Below are positions 16,113 to 24,833 of a stretch of 64,000 nt of DNA, piece by piece. Each line of letters opens with the position of its first letter. Positions within the stretch are counted from its first letter, which is position 1. A program made the translations under genes and the position numbers. The notes below the pieces were generated by a model. That model ran no database searches and was not told where the DNA came from. It saw only the letters and a list, made by a program, of their open reading frames with translations. Source of the DNA: an alpha proteobacterium HIMB5 (GTDB taxonomy: Bacteria; Pseudomonadota; Alphaproteobacteria; Pelagibacterales; Pelagibacteraceae); the NCBI GenBank assembly GCA_000299095.1, contig CP003809.1, forward strand, positions 434,001 to 498,000, written 5' to 3'.

Positions 16113-16842
16113 AGATTATAAAGAAATTAAATTTAATGATCTTTGGGGTGATCATGGTGTATTCACAACGATGTGGTTATTTGACAAACCACAAAAAATT
16201 TTATTTTTTGATCAACATATTAGCAATTTAATAAAATCCACAAAAGTTTTTAAAGTATATAAAACAGATTTAAAATTGAATATTTTAAAAATTTTAAAGA
16301 AAATAATTAATCCTAAAATTAAATACAATCATTTATTAAGAGTAGCAATAAACAAAAAGACATTATCTGTATCAATAAGAAAAAGAATAAAACCAAAATT
16401 AGATTTTACTTTAAATCTGATAAATCTTAAAAGAGTTAGACCTGAATATAAAAATTTAAAATATAAACAAATTTTAAAACATCTTTCAAAATTAGATAAT
16501 TCAAAAAATGATATAGGCTTATGTGTAAATAATAAAGTTTTTGAAACCGGAACTTCAAATTTAGTGTTTATAAAAAATAATAAGATTTTTTTCCCAAAAA
16601 ATAATTATTATAAAGGAATAACATTTAAATTTTTTAAAAATAAATTTAAAAAATTTTATTTTACAGATATTAAAATTAATACATTGTCCAAATTTGATGA
16701 AATATTATTAATTGGATCTGGAAAAGGAGTTGCCTCAGTTAAAAAAATTAAAGGTTATAGCTGGTCTAGAAAAAGTATGAAATATTACAAATTATTTTCA
16801 TCCACATATTTAAAAGCAATTAACCAATGTAAAAAATATTAA
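16075..16842 (+). CDS. pabC: Aminodeoxychorismate lyase-like class IV aminotransferase
   Basis: 255-residue fold-type IV PLP enzyme expected to release pyruvate from aminodeoxychorismate, giving p-aminobenzoate. Family marks: DLWGDHGVFTTM near the N terminus, a lysine in NLKYKQILKHL as the PLP-binding candidate, and VFETGTSNLVFIKNNKIFFPK with the cofactor-contacting Glu. The only upstream ATG gives a 38-base overlap with pabA, and the first 15 residues may not be native. It ends one base into the HIT gene (TAATG). Very Lys-rich and AT-rich even for this genome. Confidence 0.8.
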   Translation: MVTYLLKKSYRLKDYKEIKFNDLWGDHGVFTTMWLFDKPQKILFFDQHISNLIKSTKVFKVYKTDLKLNILKILKKIINPKIKYNHLLRVAINKKTLSVSIRKRIKPKLDFTLNLINLKRVRPEYKNLKYKQILKHLSKLDNSKNDIGLCVNNKVFETGTSNLVFIKNNKIFFPKNNYYKGITFKFFKNKFKKFYFTDIKINTLSKFDEILLIGSGKGVASVKKIKGYSWSRKSMKYYKLFSSTYLKAINQCKKY

Positions 16843-17243
16843 TGATCAGAGATCCCAATAATCCTTGCTTATTTTGTAATGCTAAAGAAAGTGGTATTGC
16901 TGCAGAAAATGAATTTGCATACGCAAGTTATGACTCATACCCAGTTTCAGATTTCCATTGTCTTATTATTCCAAAAAGACATGTAAAAGATTATTTTGAA
17001 ATGAGTGATGAGGAATTTTTGGCTTGTAATGATTTAATTACAAAAATTAAAAATGAAATTTTAGCTAAAGATAAAACGGTTAAAGCTTTTAATATTGGAA
17101 CCAATGCTGGAAAAATGTCTGGTCAATCAATCATGCATTGTCATATCCATCTGATTCCAAGAAGAGAGGGAGATGTCGAAAACCCTCAAGGAGGAGTAAG
17201 ATCGGTAATTCCAAAAAAACAGCACTATAAAAGAGAAAATTAG
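16842..17243 (+). CDS. HIT family nucleotide-binding protein
   Basis: 133-residue histidine-triad protein. The triad HCHIHLIPRR has its three histidines at residues 99, 101 and 103. The N-terminal CLFCNAK and PKRHVKDYFEM segments are typical. Such proteins hydrolyse nucleoside phosphoramidates or dinucleotide phosphates. It overlaps the end of pabC by one base and is the last gene of the run starting at metC. The exact substrate cannot be told from sequence. Confidence 0.9.
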   Translation: MIRDPNNPCLFCNAKESGIAAENEFAYASYDSYPVSDFHCLIIPKRHVKDYFEMSDEEFLACNDLITKIKNEILAKDKTVKAFNIGTNAGKMSGQSIMHCHIHLIPRREGDVENPQGGVRSVIPKKQHYKREN

Positions 17244-17337
17244 ACTATTAATAAAGACAAATTGACCAATTCTTACTTATTGAAGTCCTATTCAAACTAT
17301 TCTAGAAAAGCTTGAAACTAATCAAAATTTAAAAACT

Positions 17338-18129
17338 ATGTTACAAAATAATCCTTTTCTAAACTTAGCCGAAGTTGTTTCACCTTATGCTATGCAATCA
17401 TTTATTATTTCAATGGTAGTTTTGATAGCTGCTGGAACTATCATTCAAATGATACATCATAAAAATGTTACTTATTTTTTAAACAATGCAAAAAAAGCAA
17501 AATTATCTGCTACTAAAGAATTAAGTGCAGGAGAGAAAGCTGCAATTATTGCAAAAACTACAGTTGTAGATATTGGCACAACATCTGAATTAGGAATGGG
17601 TAAAAGAAGACTAGCGCATGTATTAGGTATGTATGGAACTATTTTGTTTTGGGTTTCATCTGCTGTCTTAGTTTTTTGTTATACTAGCGAGGGATCGTCA
17701 ACTACAGTTTGGTCAACTTTATGGCATGTTGGAGCTATACTTACTTGCCTAGGTGGATTTTGGTTTTGGTTTTTTTTAAGAGTAGATGTATCTGCAGAAG
17801 CTTTTCCTTGGTATAGAATTATAAAAGCTGACTTATTTGTATTAGCTCTTTTAGCTTGCTCAACATTTGGTTTAGCATGGTCATATTTTCAATATTCAAG
17901 TCAAATGGGTTTGAGCTACTTATTTTTAGCTTTATTTGTAGTTGCTAACATAGTGTTATTCGGTGGAGTTTACTGGTCTAAGTTTGCTCACATGTTTTAT
18001 AAACCTGGAGCAGCTATTCAAAAAAATCTTGCTGAAGCAGATGGATCAAGAGACAATCTTCCTCCACCGGCTGATGCACCTGAACAGTTTGGTTTAGGAA
18101 TTAAAAGAGAAGAACCAAAACATTATTAA
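17338..18129 (+). CDS. aprM: APS reductase membrane anchor AprM
   Basis: 263 residues with about five membrane helices (approximately residues 17-40, 93-115, 125-147, 165-185 and 190-212). It resembles the quinone-facing anchor encoded with apr genes in SAR11 and some sulfur oxidisers, and would link cytoplasmic AprBA to the quinone pool. Histidines in MIHH, RRLAHVLG, STLWHVG and SKFAHMF could hold heme, as in related cytochrome-type anchors; this is inference. A charged tail rich in Pro/Glu lies after the last helix. It is the first gene of the apr operon, 32 bases before aprB. Confidence 0.85.
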   Translation: MLQNNPFLNLAEVVSPYAMQSFIISMVVLIAAGTIIQMIHHKNVTYFLNNAKKAKLSATKELSAGEKAAIIAKTTVVDIGTTSELGMGKRRLAHVLGMYGTILFWVSSAVLVFCYTSEGSSTTVWSTLWHVGAILTCLGGFWFWFFLRVDVSAEAFPWYRIIKADLFVLALLACSTFGLAWSYFQYSSQMGLSYLFLALFVVANIVLFGGVYWSKFAHMFYKPGAAIQKNLAEADGSRDNLPPPADAPEQFGLGIKREEPKHY

Positions 18130-18161
18130 TCATGAGATTATTTAAAAAGGAGAAAAAATAA

Positions 18162-18632
18162 ATGTCAACTTTCGTATATATGACTAGATGTGATGGCTGC
18201 GGTCATTGCGTAGATATCTGTCCATCAGATATAATGCACATTGATGAAAATATAAGAAGAGCAAAAAACATTGAACCAAATTTTTGCTGGGAATGTTATT
18301 CTTGTGTTAAAGCATGTCCTAACCATGCAATTGATGTAAGAGGTTATGCTGATTTTGCTCCAATGGGTCATAGTGTTAGGGTAAGAAGAGAAGAAGAAAA
18401 AGGAACTATCTCTTGGAAAATAAAATTTAGAAATGGTACAGAGAAAAACTTTGTATCTCCAATTACAACAAAACCTTGGGGTGAGTTTATTCCAAAACTT
18501 GCTGATGGTGACAAGCCAAATCAAGGAGAAATAAATTCACAAAGACTTTATAGAGAACCGGAAGGATTAAATACTGGCGGTGAACTTCCATCAGTTCCAA
18601 AAGAGTCTTTTAAAAAAGGAGTTTATTACTAA
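18162..18632 (+). CDS. aprB: Adenylylsulfate reductase, iron-sulfur subunit AprB
   Basis: 156-residue electron-transfer subunit of APS reductase. Two [4Fe-4S] motifs are complete: Cys10, 13, 16 and 20-Pro, and Cys42, 45, 48 and 52-Pro. The remainder has the AprB-specific tail that wraps the catalytic subunit, including RYREEE-like basic/acidic patches and a Tyr-rich end (GVYY). A good ribosome-binding site AAGGAG precedes the ATG. The stop shares a base with the aprA start. In SAR11 the complex is thought to work toward sulfite oxidation. Confidence 0.96.
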   Translation: MSTFVYMTRCDGCGHCVDICPSDIMHIDENIRRAKNIEPNFCWECYSCVKACPNHAIDVRGYADFAPMGHSVRVRREEEKGTISWKIKFRNGTEKNFVSPITTKPWGEFIPKLADGDKPNQGEINSQRLYREPEGLNTGGELPSVPKESFKKGVYY

Positions 18633-20491
18633 TGGCTAAACATAAAACTCATTACGAAGAATGTGATATTTTAGTTGTCGGTGGAGGTATGGCCGGGACA
18701 GGTGCAACTTTTGAAGCAAGACACTGGGGAAGAGATATGAAAATTGTTTGCGTTGAGAAAGCAAATATTGACAGAAGTGGAGCTGTTGCTCAAGGTCTTT
18801 ACGCTATTAACTGCTATATGGGAATGCAGTGGGGTGAGAACCAACCTGAAGATCACGTTAGATATGCAAGAAATGATTTGATGGGAATGGTAAGAGAAGA
18901 TTTAGGTTATGACATGGCTCGTCACGTAGACTCAACAGTTCATATGTTTGATGAATGGGGTTTACCTATGATGAAAAATGAAAAGACAGGTAGATATTTA
19001 AGAGAAGGTAAATGGCAGATCATGATCCACGGTGAAAGTTACAAACCAATTGTAGCTGAAGCCGCAAAGAAATCTGCTGATAAAATTTATAACAGAATAA
19101 TGATCACTCATTTATTAATGGATGAATCTCAAGAAAATAGAATTGGCGGAGCAGTTGGCTTTAACATGAGAACAGGTGATTTTCACGTGTTTAGAGCTAA
19201 AGCTGTAATTGTTGCAGCAGGTGGAGCTTCACATATCTTTAAACCTAGAGCTGTTGGTGAAGGAATGGGTAGAACTTGGTATGCACCTTGGAGTAATGGT
19301 TCTGCATATGCATTACCAATTGCAGCTGGTGCAAAAATGACTCAAATGGAAAATAGAATTGTTCTTTGTAGATTCAAAGATGGTTATGGACCAGTTGGTG
19401 CTTATTTCTTACATTTAAAAACATATACACAAAACGCAAATGGTGAGAATTATGAGAAGAAATGGTATGATCAAACTAAAGAGCTAGTTGGAGAGTATAT
19501 CGATCACCATCCAACTCCTACTTGTTTGAGAAATCATGCATTCATTCAAGAAGTTGCAGCTGGCGGCGGACCAATCCACATGGTAACAAAAGAAGCTTTT
19601 CAAGATCCACATTTAGAAACTGTTGGATGGGAAAATTTCTTAGGAATGACAGTTGGTCAAGCAGTTGTATGGGCTTCACAAAATATTGATCCAAAATATA
19701 CTAATCCAGAATTAACGACATCTGAGCCATATGTAATGGGTTCACACGCAACATGTTCTGGAGCTTGGGTAAGTGGACCAGAAGATTTGTCGCCACCTGA
19801 ATATTTCTGGGGATACAACAGAATGCTGACTATTGATGGCTTATTTGGTGCTGGTGATACTGTTGGTGGAAGTGCACACAAATTTTCATCAGGATCATTT
19901 ACTGAAGGTAGATTAGCAGCAAAAGCAGCTGTGAAATACATTGAAGATAAGAAAGCTGATGGTATCAAAGTTTCAGACAAACAATGTGAAGAGTTTAAAA
20001 CTAAAGTTTATAAACCTTTAGATAATTACACAATCGGAAGAAACGAAATTACAGGAGGAACTGTTTCTCCTAGCTATATTTCACCAATTCAAGGTTTACA
20101 AAGACTCCAAAAGATCATGGATGAGTATGTTGGAGGAATAACTTCAAACTACATGACTAATGGAAATATGCTGAAGAGAGGACTTGAATTACTTGAATGG
20201 CTTCAAGAGGATCTAGAAAACGTTGGTGCTGAGGATTATCACCAGTTAATGAGAGCATGGGAACTTAAACATAGAGCTTTAACTTCTCAGTGTGTTACAG
20301 AACATACTTTGTTTAGAGAAGAAACTCGTTGGCCAGGTTATTATTACAGAGGTGATCACATGAAACTTGATGATGAAAACTGGCATTGCCTAACAGTTTC
20401 AAGAAGAGATCCAAAAACTGGTAAGTTTACGATGGAAAAAGTACCTGTTTACCACATTGTAGACGAAAAAGAGGAAAAGAAAGCTTCTTAA
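18632..20491 (+). CDS. aprA: Adenylylsulfate reductase, flavoprotein subunit AprA
   Basis: 619-residue FAD subunit that interconverts APS with sulfite and AMP. The FAD-binding motif VVGGGMAGTGATFEAR is at about residues 15-30. Conserved AprA stretches include DRSGAVAQGLYAINCY, HGESYKPIVAEAAKK, AAGGASHIFKPRAVGEGMGRTWY, GSHATCSGAW and SSGSFTEGRLAAKAA. It is full length for the family and encoded directly after aprB. No sat (ATP sulfurylase) gene lies in the window, so how APS would be turned over is not shown. GC content is higher than in the surface-gene block, as expected of a strongly expressed core gene. Confidence 0.97.
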   Translation: MAKHKTHYEECDILVVGGGMAGTGATFEARHWGRDMKIVCVEKANIDRSGAVAQGLYAINCYMGMQWGENQPEDHVRYARNDLMGMVREDLGYDMARHVDSTVHMFDEWGLPMMKNEKTGRYLREGKWQIMIHGESYKPIVAEAAKKSADKIYNRIMITHLLMDESQENRIGGAVGFNMRTGDFHVFRAKAVIVAAGGASHIFKPRAVGEGMGRTWYAPWSNGSAYALPIAAGAKMTQMENRIVLCRFKDGYGPVGAYFLHLKTYTQNANGENYEKKWYDQTKELVGEYIDHHPTPTCLRNHAFIQEVAAGGGPIHMVTKEAFQDPHLETVGWENFLGMTVGQAVVWASQNIDPKYTNPELTTSEPYVMGSHATCSGAWVSGPEDLSPPEYFWGYNRMLTIDGLFGAGDTVGGSAHKFSSGSFTEGRLAAKAAVKYIEDKKADGIKVSDKQCEEFKTKVYKPLDNYTIGRNEITGGTVSPSYISPIQGLQRLQKIMDEYVGGITSNYMTNGNMLKRGLELLEWLQEDLENVGAEDYHQLMRAWELKHRALTSQCVTEHTLFREETRWPGYYYRGDHMKLDDENWHCLTVSRRDPKTGKFTMEKVPVYHIVDEKEEKKAS

Positions 20492-20513
20492 ATAAATATT
20501 AGAAGGAAATAAG

Positions 20514-20867
20514 TTGAAGGATTTACTCAATAAATCTGATGAAGAGATCTTTGCTATCGCAAAGCCTTTTTGGGAAAATCTAGTTAAATCCTCAAATCTT
20601 AAGGATTATGGTGGTTTTACAAGAGATTTTTCTACTCAAATGTTATTTGGAGCAAATGAAGTTGAGCTAGGAAAGCAATGGGCTAATAATAAGGTAATAA
20701 CCAACCTTCATGAAACCTACAATCCTTTTGGAACTCTTAGAAGAGGAGATCATATTACGGTGTTGATTAAACAGACAAACAAAGAACTCCCGGGTGAGTT
20801 TTTAGGAAGATTAGTTCTAGGCGTTGAAGATGATGAAGTTAAGATTTTCGGCGCGACTATATATTAA
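20514..20867 (+). CDS. Unknown apr-linked protein, possibly NTF2-like
   Basis: 117 residues, soluble, no signal peptide. The TTG start is supported by a strong ribosome-binding site AGAAGGA 7 bases upstream and by its place 22 bases after aprA. The pattern of an N-terminal helical part (FWENLVKSSNLKDYGGFTRDFS) followed by beta-like segments (GDHITVLIKQT, LVLGVEDDEVKIFGATIY) recalls the NTF2/SnoaL fold, but I have no clear family match. Its position suggests an accessory role to APS reductase. Overlapping frames of the next small gene make its 3' end compact. Confidence 0.7.
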   Translation: MKDLLNKSDEEIFAIAKPFWENLVKSSNLKDYGGFTRDFSTQMLFGANEVELGKQWANNKVITNLHETYNPFGTLRRGDHITVLIKQTNKELPGEFLGRLVLGVEDDEVKIFGATIY

Positions 20868-20934
20868 GAAAAGTTTTGTTAATTTAATAAATAAATTGAC
20901 AAATTTCCAACCAATGTTATTGAGCAGTAAATAT

Positions 20935-21069
20935 ATGAATTTCCTTTACCCTAAAATATCAAACAAAATAAAGTTTTTAAAACTTAGCTTAGTTAAATTT
21001 GGAATAGTAGTCAGTTTAACAGCTTATTGGAGTGTTATTTTAGTTGGAACTTTCCTTGCTTTTAATTAA
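20935..21069 (+). CDS. 44-residue membrane protein with YWSVIL motif
   Basis: The reading frame is open from 20824, but a start there would overlap the preceding gene. ATG at 20935 is preferred because a TGAGC ribosome-binding-like site lies about 8 bases upstream; ATG at 20914 is a fallback. The peptide has a basic N-terminal half and one hydrophobic helix at the C-terminal end with YWSVILVGTF. A closely similar motif (YWSVILFAPV) occurs in the unlinked small gene at 47188-47325. Lies between the apr genes and a TauE exporter gene on the same strand. Function unknown. Confidence 0.55.
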   Translation: MNFLYPKISNKIKFLKLSLVKFGIVVSLTAYWSVILVGTFLAFN

Positions 21070-21094
21070 GTAAAATATTAAATAATCATTATCT

Positions 21095-22180
21095 ATGGAA
21101 GTATATTTACCAATAGCGGAAGTTAACATTAATGCTATTGAAATACTCCTTCTCAGTGCAATTGTAGGTGTCTTATCAGGTTTGTTTGGTGTTGGTGGCG
21201 GTTTTTTAATGACACCTTTTTTAATTTTTTTAGGTGTACCTCCTGCTTATGCAGTTGCAAATGAAGCAAATAATATTTTGGCCACTTCAGTCTCAGGCTC
21301 CACAACTCATTACTTAAAAAACACATTAGATTATAAAATGGGTTTAATGATAGTTGCAGGTGGTGCTATTGGTACTTTGTTAGGAATTTATACTTTTTCA
21401 TACTTTCAAGATATGGGAAAAATTGATGTAGTTATTGCTCTAGCTTATATGTACATATTAGCAATAATTGGTTCTTTAATGTTGGTTGAGAGCCTTGGTG
21501 AAATAGATAAACAGAGAAGAAATGTTTTAGTTAAAAAAAAATTACATGTTCATTATTGGATACATGGTCTTCCTTTTAGATTGCGATTTCCAAAATCAAA
21601 ATTATATGAAAGTGCTTTTACACCAATTATTATCGGATTGTTTGTTGGATTTATTGCTGCGATAATGGGAATTGGAGGTGCTTTTATTTTAGTTCCTGCA
21701 ATGATTTATATCATTGGTATGCCAACCAAGTTAGTTCCTGGGACTTCTTTATTTGTTACAATTTTTGTGAGCGTGATTGTTACTTTCTTACACGCCTTTA
21801 ACTATGGTTCAATTGATTTGATTTTAGTTTTAATGCTAGTTACGGGGTCAATCATTGGTGTGCAGGTAGGTCAAAAACTTGGAGAAAAAATTAATAGTAG
21901 TGGATTAAGAGCTTTGTTAGCAATTTTATTATTGTTAGTTGGAATTGCAATGGCATACGATACTTTTTTTGCTGAAAAGGTTGAAACAGAAATAGTTAAA
22001 GTTTTAGATAATGATTTAAACTTCTTTTCAGTGTTTATTCAAAAATTTTCACAAGAGATGCCTTTATTTTATAGTTTGTTTACAATTATGTTTGCTATTT
22101 TTTTAGGTGTAGCTGCAGCATTTATTAGAAGATTTTTTTCTAACCTTAGAAAAAAATTAGCAGTTCCTGCTAATAAGTAA
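21095..22180 (+). CDS. TauE/SafE family sulfite exporter
   Basis: 361-residue membrane protein with about eight helices in two repeats. Each repeat begins with a Gly-rich helix: GVLSGLFGVGGGFLMTPFL near residue 25 and FIAAIMGIGGAFILVPAM near residue 190. This is the TauE/SafE pattern. Members export sulfite, sulfoacetate or similar anions. Next to apr, suy and xsc genes, sulfite or sulfate is the likely cargo, though the substrate is inferred from context. A long C-terminal extension after the second repeat (about 60 residues with another helix) is less usual. It overlaps the convergent yeiH-like gene by 11 bases. Confidence 0.85.
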   Translation: MEVYLPIAEVNINAIEILLLSAIVGVLSGLFGVGGGFLMTPFLIFLGVPPAYAVANEANNILATSVSGSTTHYLKNTLDYKMGLMIVAGGAIGTLLGIYTFSYFQDMGKIDVVIALAYMYILAIIGSLMLVESLGEIDKQRRNVLVKKKLHVHYWIHGLPFRLRFPKSKLYESAFTPIIIGLFVGFIAAIMGIGGAFILVPAMIYIIGMPTKLVPGTSLFVTIFVSVIVTFLHAFNYGSIDLILVLMLVTGSIIGVQVGQKLGEKINSSGLRALLAILLLLVGIAMAYDTFFAEKVETEIVKVLDNDLNFFSVFIQKFSQEMPLFYSLFTIMFAIFLGVAAAFIRRFFSNLRKKLAVPANK

Positions 22181-23246
22181 AAATCTCAGTAAATATTCCT
22201 ATACAAAAAATACTTACTACACCAACTGTAGTCATTCCAATTAAACCTACAACAAAAGGTTTATAGCCCATAGATTTTATATCTCTAAAATTGGTAGACA
22301 ATCCAATTGCAGCCATTGCCATTGTAAGAAATACTTTTGAGGAGGCTTTTATTACTGAAATAGCATCAGTCCAAACTTGATTATTGCTTTCTATAAAATA
22401 ATAATCACCTAAATTTCTAACTATTATCATTCCTATAAATCCTAAAACAAAGTATGGGAAAATACTTACTAATGAATAATTTTTCTTAACAACATTTCCC
22501 CTGTTATATAGGAACGCAAATAAAGGTATCATAATTACTAAAAATGTATTTCTTATTAATTTTGTTACAGTTGCTATATTTAGTGTTTCTGGACTATTAA
22601 ATTGCTGTTCATAAATTAATCCTGCAGCTGCCACTTGAGATGTTTCATGGATTGAAGTACCAAGGAAAAGTCCAACTAAAAGAGGCTCCGCATCAAAGTA
22701 AAAATTTGCAAAATAAGGATAAACAAGCATTGAAAAAATACCAAACAAAGTCATGTTTGCGATTGCATAAGATACTTCACTTTTATTAGCTTTTATTACA
22801 GGAGCAGTTGCCATTATTGCGGTTGTTCCACAAACTGTAGATCCAATAGAAATTAAATAAGCCATCCTTGTAGGGATTTTTAATTGTTTTATGACAAGTT
22901 TTATTACTACTAAAACACTTATAATACAGATTATGATTAGTGGAATTGCTATAGTTCCAAATTTTAAGAATTCAAAAGGCTTCAAATGTATACCTAAACA
23001 GATAATTCCTAGTTTTAAAATATTTTTCTGAGTAAAATCTAAACCGATTAAAAACAATTTTCTGATTTTGAAAATGTTTCCAAGTATCATTCCAATTAGA
23101 ATAGCAAACATCGCAGTGGATATTGGACTTTTGTTGTAACCTAATAACTCGATTCCTATTACATTATTTATTCCTTGAGAAAGAGAGTATAAAATAAAGG
23201 CAAGTATGATCCCTGGTATGACTACCAACTTTTTCTTTATAGACAT
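22170..23246 (-). CDS. YeiH family putative sulfate exporter
   Basis: 358 residues with about ten membrane helices. The family marks are SPISTAMFAILIGMILGN, ILKLGIICLGIHL, the polar SIGSTVCGTTAIMATAP stretch and FLGTSIHETSQVAAAG. The family (UPF0324/Cons_hypoth698) is often linked to taurine and sulfonate use, where it is thought to remove sulfate or sulfite. It is on the same strand as suyB, 16 bases downstream, so it is probably co-transcribed with suyAB. Confidence 0.85.
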   Translation of the reverse strand: MSIKKKLVVIPGIILAFILYSLSQGINNVIGIELLGYNKSPISTAMFAILIGMILGNIFKIRKLFLIGLDFTQKNILKLGIICLGIHLKPFEFLKFGTIAIPLIIICIISVLVVIKLVIKQLKIPTRMAYLISIGSTVCGTTAIMATAPVIKANKSEVSYAIANMTLFGIFSMLVYPYFANFYFDAEPLLVGLFLGTSIHETSQVAAAGLIYEQQFNSPETLNIATVTKLIRNTFLVIMIPLFAFLYNRGNVVKKNYSLVSIFPYFVLGFIGMIIVRNLGDYYFIESNNQVWTDAISVIKASSKVFLTMAMAAIGLSTNFRDIKSMGYKPFVVGLIGMTTVGVVSIFCIGIFTEIFTY

Positions 23247-23262
23247 TTTACCTTAATGATAA

Positions 23263-24429
23263 TTATGCACTTCTGTAAAGTTTAGTCATAACAAACTCTC
23301 TATGACCTAAAGCTTCAGCACAAGTTAATCTTCCATTTGCAACTCTTAGAGTTGTTTCTATCAACTTATCTCCTGCTTCTGACATGTTCATTTCCCTAGA
23401 TAGGATTTTTGAAACGTCACAATCAATATGTTCACCCATGCCTTTTACAGTTAATGGATTGGCTGTTAATTTCACAACTGGTTCAATTGGATTTCCAACA
23501 ATATTGCCTTGTCCAGTTGGAAACAAATGTATATTAAATCCAGCTGCTGCTTGAAGAGTTACACATTCAGCTGCTGCTGAAGATGTATCCATAAAATATA
23601 AGCCTTTACCTTTCTTTGGTTCTTCCGCTGGTTCTAAAACATCAACAAATTTTCTTGATCCAATTTTTTGAAAATTTCCAAAAGCTTTTTCTTCAATTGT
23701 AGTTAAGCCACCAGCAATATTTCCAGCTGTGGGTTGACTTTCAGAAAGATCATCTGTTGCTTCTTTTAAAATGAAATCATTGTATGCACTCCAAGTTTTC
23801 ATAAACTTATCTGAAGCCTCTTTTGTTGCACCTCTTGTAGCACAAACTTTTTCTGCCCCAGTTAACTCAGAAGTTTCACCAAAACATAAATGAACTCCTA
23901 AAGGTTCTAGCTTATCCATTAAATTACCAACCGTAGGATTTGCTGCTAAACCAGATGTAGTATCAGATTCACCACATTTAACCGAAATCCATAAATCACT
24001 TATTGGACATTCTTCTCTTTGCTTTTCAGAAGCCCACATAACAAATTCTTGAGCTTTTTTTGAAGCTTTCATTACAGTTCCAATATCACCAGTTCTTTCA
24101 ATATGAAATCCCTCAACTGGCTTTCCAGTTTTTGCAATTCCATCAACAATTTTTTTTGTCCATTTAGGTTCGATACCAATTACAATAACTGCAGCAACAT
24201 TAGGATTACTTCCTGTTCCTATCATTGTCCTAAAATGTAATTCTAAATCAGCACCGAATTGCAATCTTCCGTAAGAGTGAGGCAATGCAATTGTTCCTTT
24301 AATATTATTTGCTACAGCTTCTGCACATGCATTTGAAATATCATCTACAGGTAAAATTATTACGTGATTTCTTGTTCCGGCTCTGCCGTTCTCTCTTTTA
24401 TAACCTAAAAAACTCTTTGGAATTTCCAT
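23263..24429 (-). CDS. suyB: Sulfolactate sulfo-lyase, large subunit SuyB
   Basis: 388-residue UxaA-family lyase. With SuyA it splits 3-sulfolactate into pyruvate and sulfite. The N-terminal [22 protein letters not shown] and the metal-site region [15 protein letters not shown] are characteristic of the altronate dehydratase/SuyB fold. Length matches SuyB rather than the longer fused altronate dehydratases. Its location 4 bases after suyA and beside xsc and two anion exporters argues for sulfolactate over a sugar acid, but a sugar-acid dehydratase cannot be excluded without comparison. Confidence 0.85.
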   Translation of the reverse strand: MEIPKSFLGYKRENGRAGTRNHVIILPVDDISNACAEAVANNIKGTIALPHSYGRLQFGADLELHFRTMIGTGSNPNVAAVIVIGIEPKWTKKIVDGIAKTGKPVEGFHIERTGDIGTVMKASKKAQEFVMWASEKQREECPISDLWISVKCGESDTTSGLAANPTVGNLMDKLEPLGVHLCFGETSELTGAEKVCATRGATKEASDKFMKTWSAYNDFILKEATDDLSESQPTAGNIAGGLTTIEEKAFGNFQKIGSRKFVDVLEPAEEPKKGKGLYFMDTSSAAAECVTLQAAAGFNIHLFPTGQGNIVGNPIEPVVKLTANPLTVKGMGEHIDCDVSKILSREMNMSEAGDKLIETTLRVANGRLTCAEALGHREFVMTKLYRSA

Positions 24430-24433
24430 ATTA

Positions 24434-24754
24434 CTACCACTTCTTTGTTTTTACATTGTGAACGTGAACGTGCTCACCTTTTTTGATTGATTTAACTACT
24501 TTACCAATATCATGACCGTATTTAAGAATCGTGTCACCTTCATTCAGGTCAGTCATTGCAATTTTGTGACCTAAAGGTATTTCGTCTACTGATTGTATGT
24601 TTACTGTGCTGTCATTTTCCATTATCCAGCAAGAACAATCTTGTTTTGGAGTTATTTTTTCAGTAACAACTACTCCTACGTTGTCTTTTTCATCGTGAAT
24701 TATGATATCTGTAGCCATATATATTGTGTCGAATTGTTTGTTTGAATTTTCCAA
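24434..24754 (-). CDS. suyA: Sulfolactate sulfo-lyase, small subunit SuyA
   Basis: 106-residue SAF-domain protein, the small partner of SuyB. Features are [21 protein letters not shown] near the N terminus, a central [21 protein letters not shown] stretch typical of UxaA N-terminal domains, and a His-rich end (GEHVHVHNV). The first 10-12 residues are poorly conserved-looking, and a start at the Met of MATDI is possible. It is divergent from xsc with 79 bases between the starts, which must hold promoters for both. Confidence 0.85.
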   Translation of the reverse strand: MENSNKQFDTIYMATDIIIHDEKDNVGVVVTEKITPKQDCSCWIMENDSTVNIQSVDEIPLGHKIAMTDLNEGDTILKYGHDIGKVVKSIKKGEHVHVHNVKTKKW

Positions 24755-24833
24755 ATTCTTATATATTAATCGCGAAAATTAACAAACAGTTTTTAAAAAA
24801 GAGATTAAATTTAAAGAGAGGTTACACTAAATT

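Noticed and set aside
17262..17308. TTGACC or TTGAAG as the aprM promoter
   Set aside because: Neither has a good -10 box at 16-18 bases, so no promoter is claimed.
20824..20934. Long upstream start for the 44-residue YWSVIL gene
   Set aside because: The first residues merely translate the tail of the preceding gene in another frame; a later ATG with a ribosome-binding-like site fits better.
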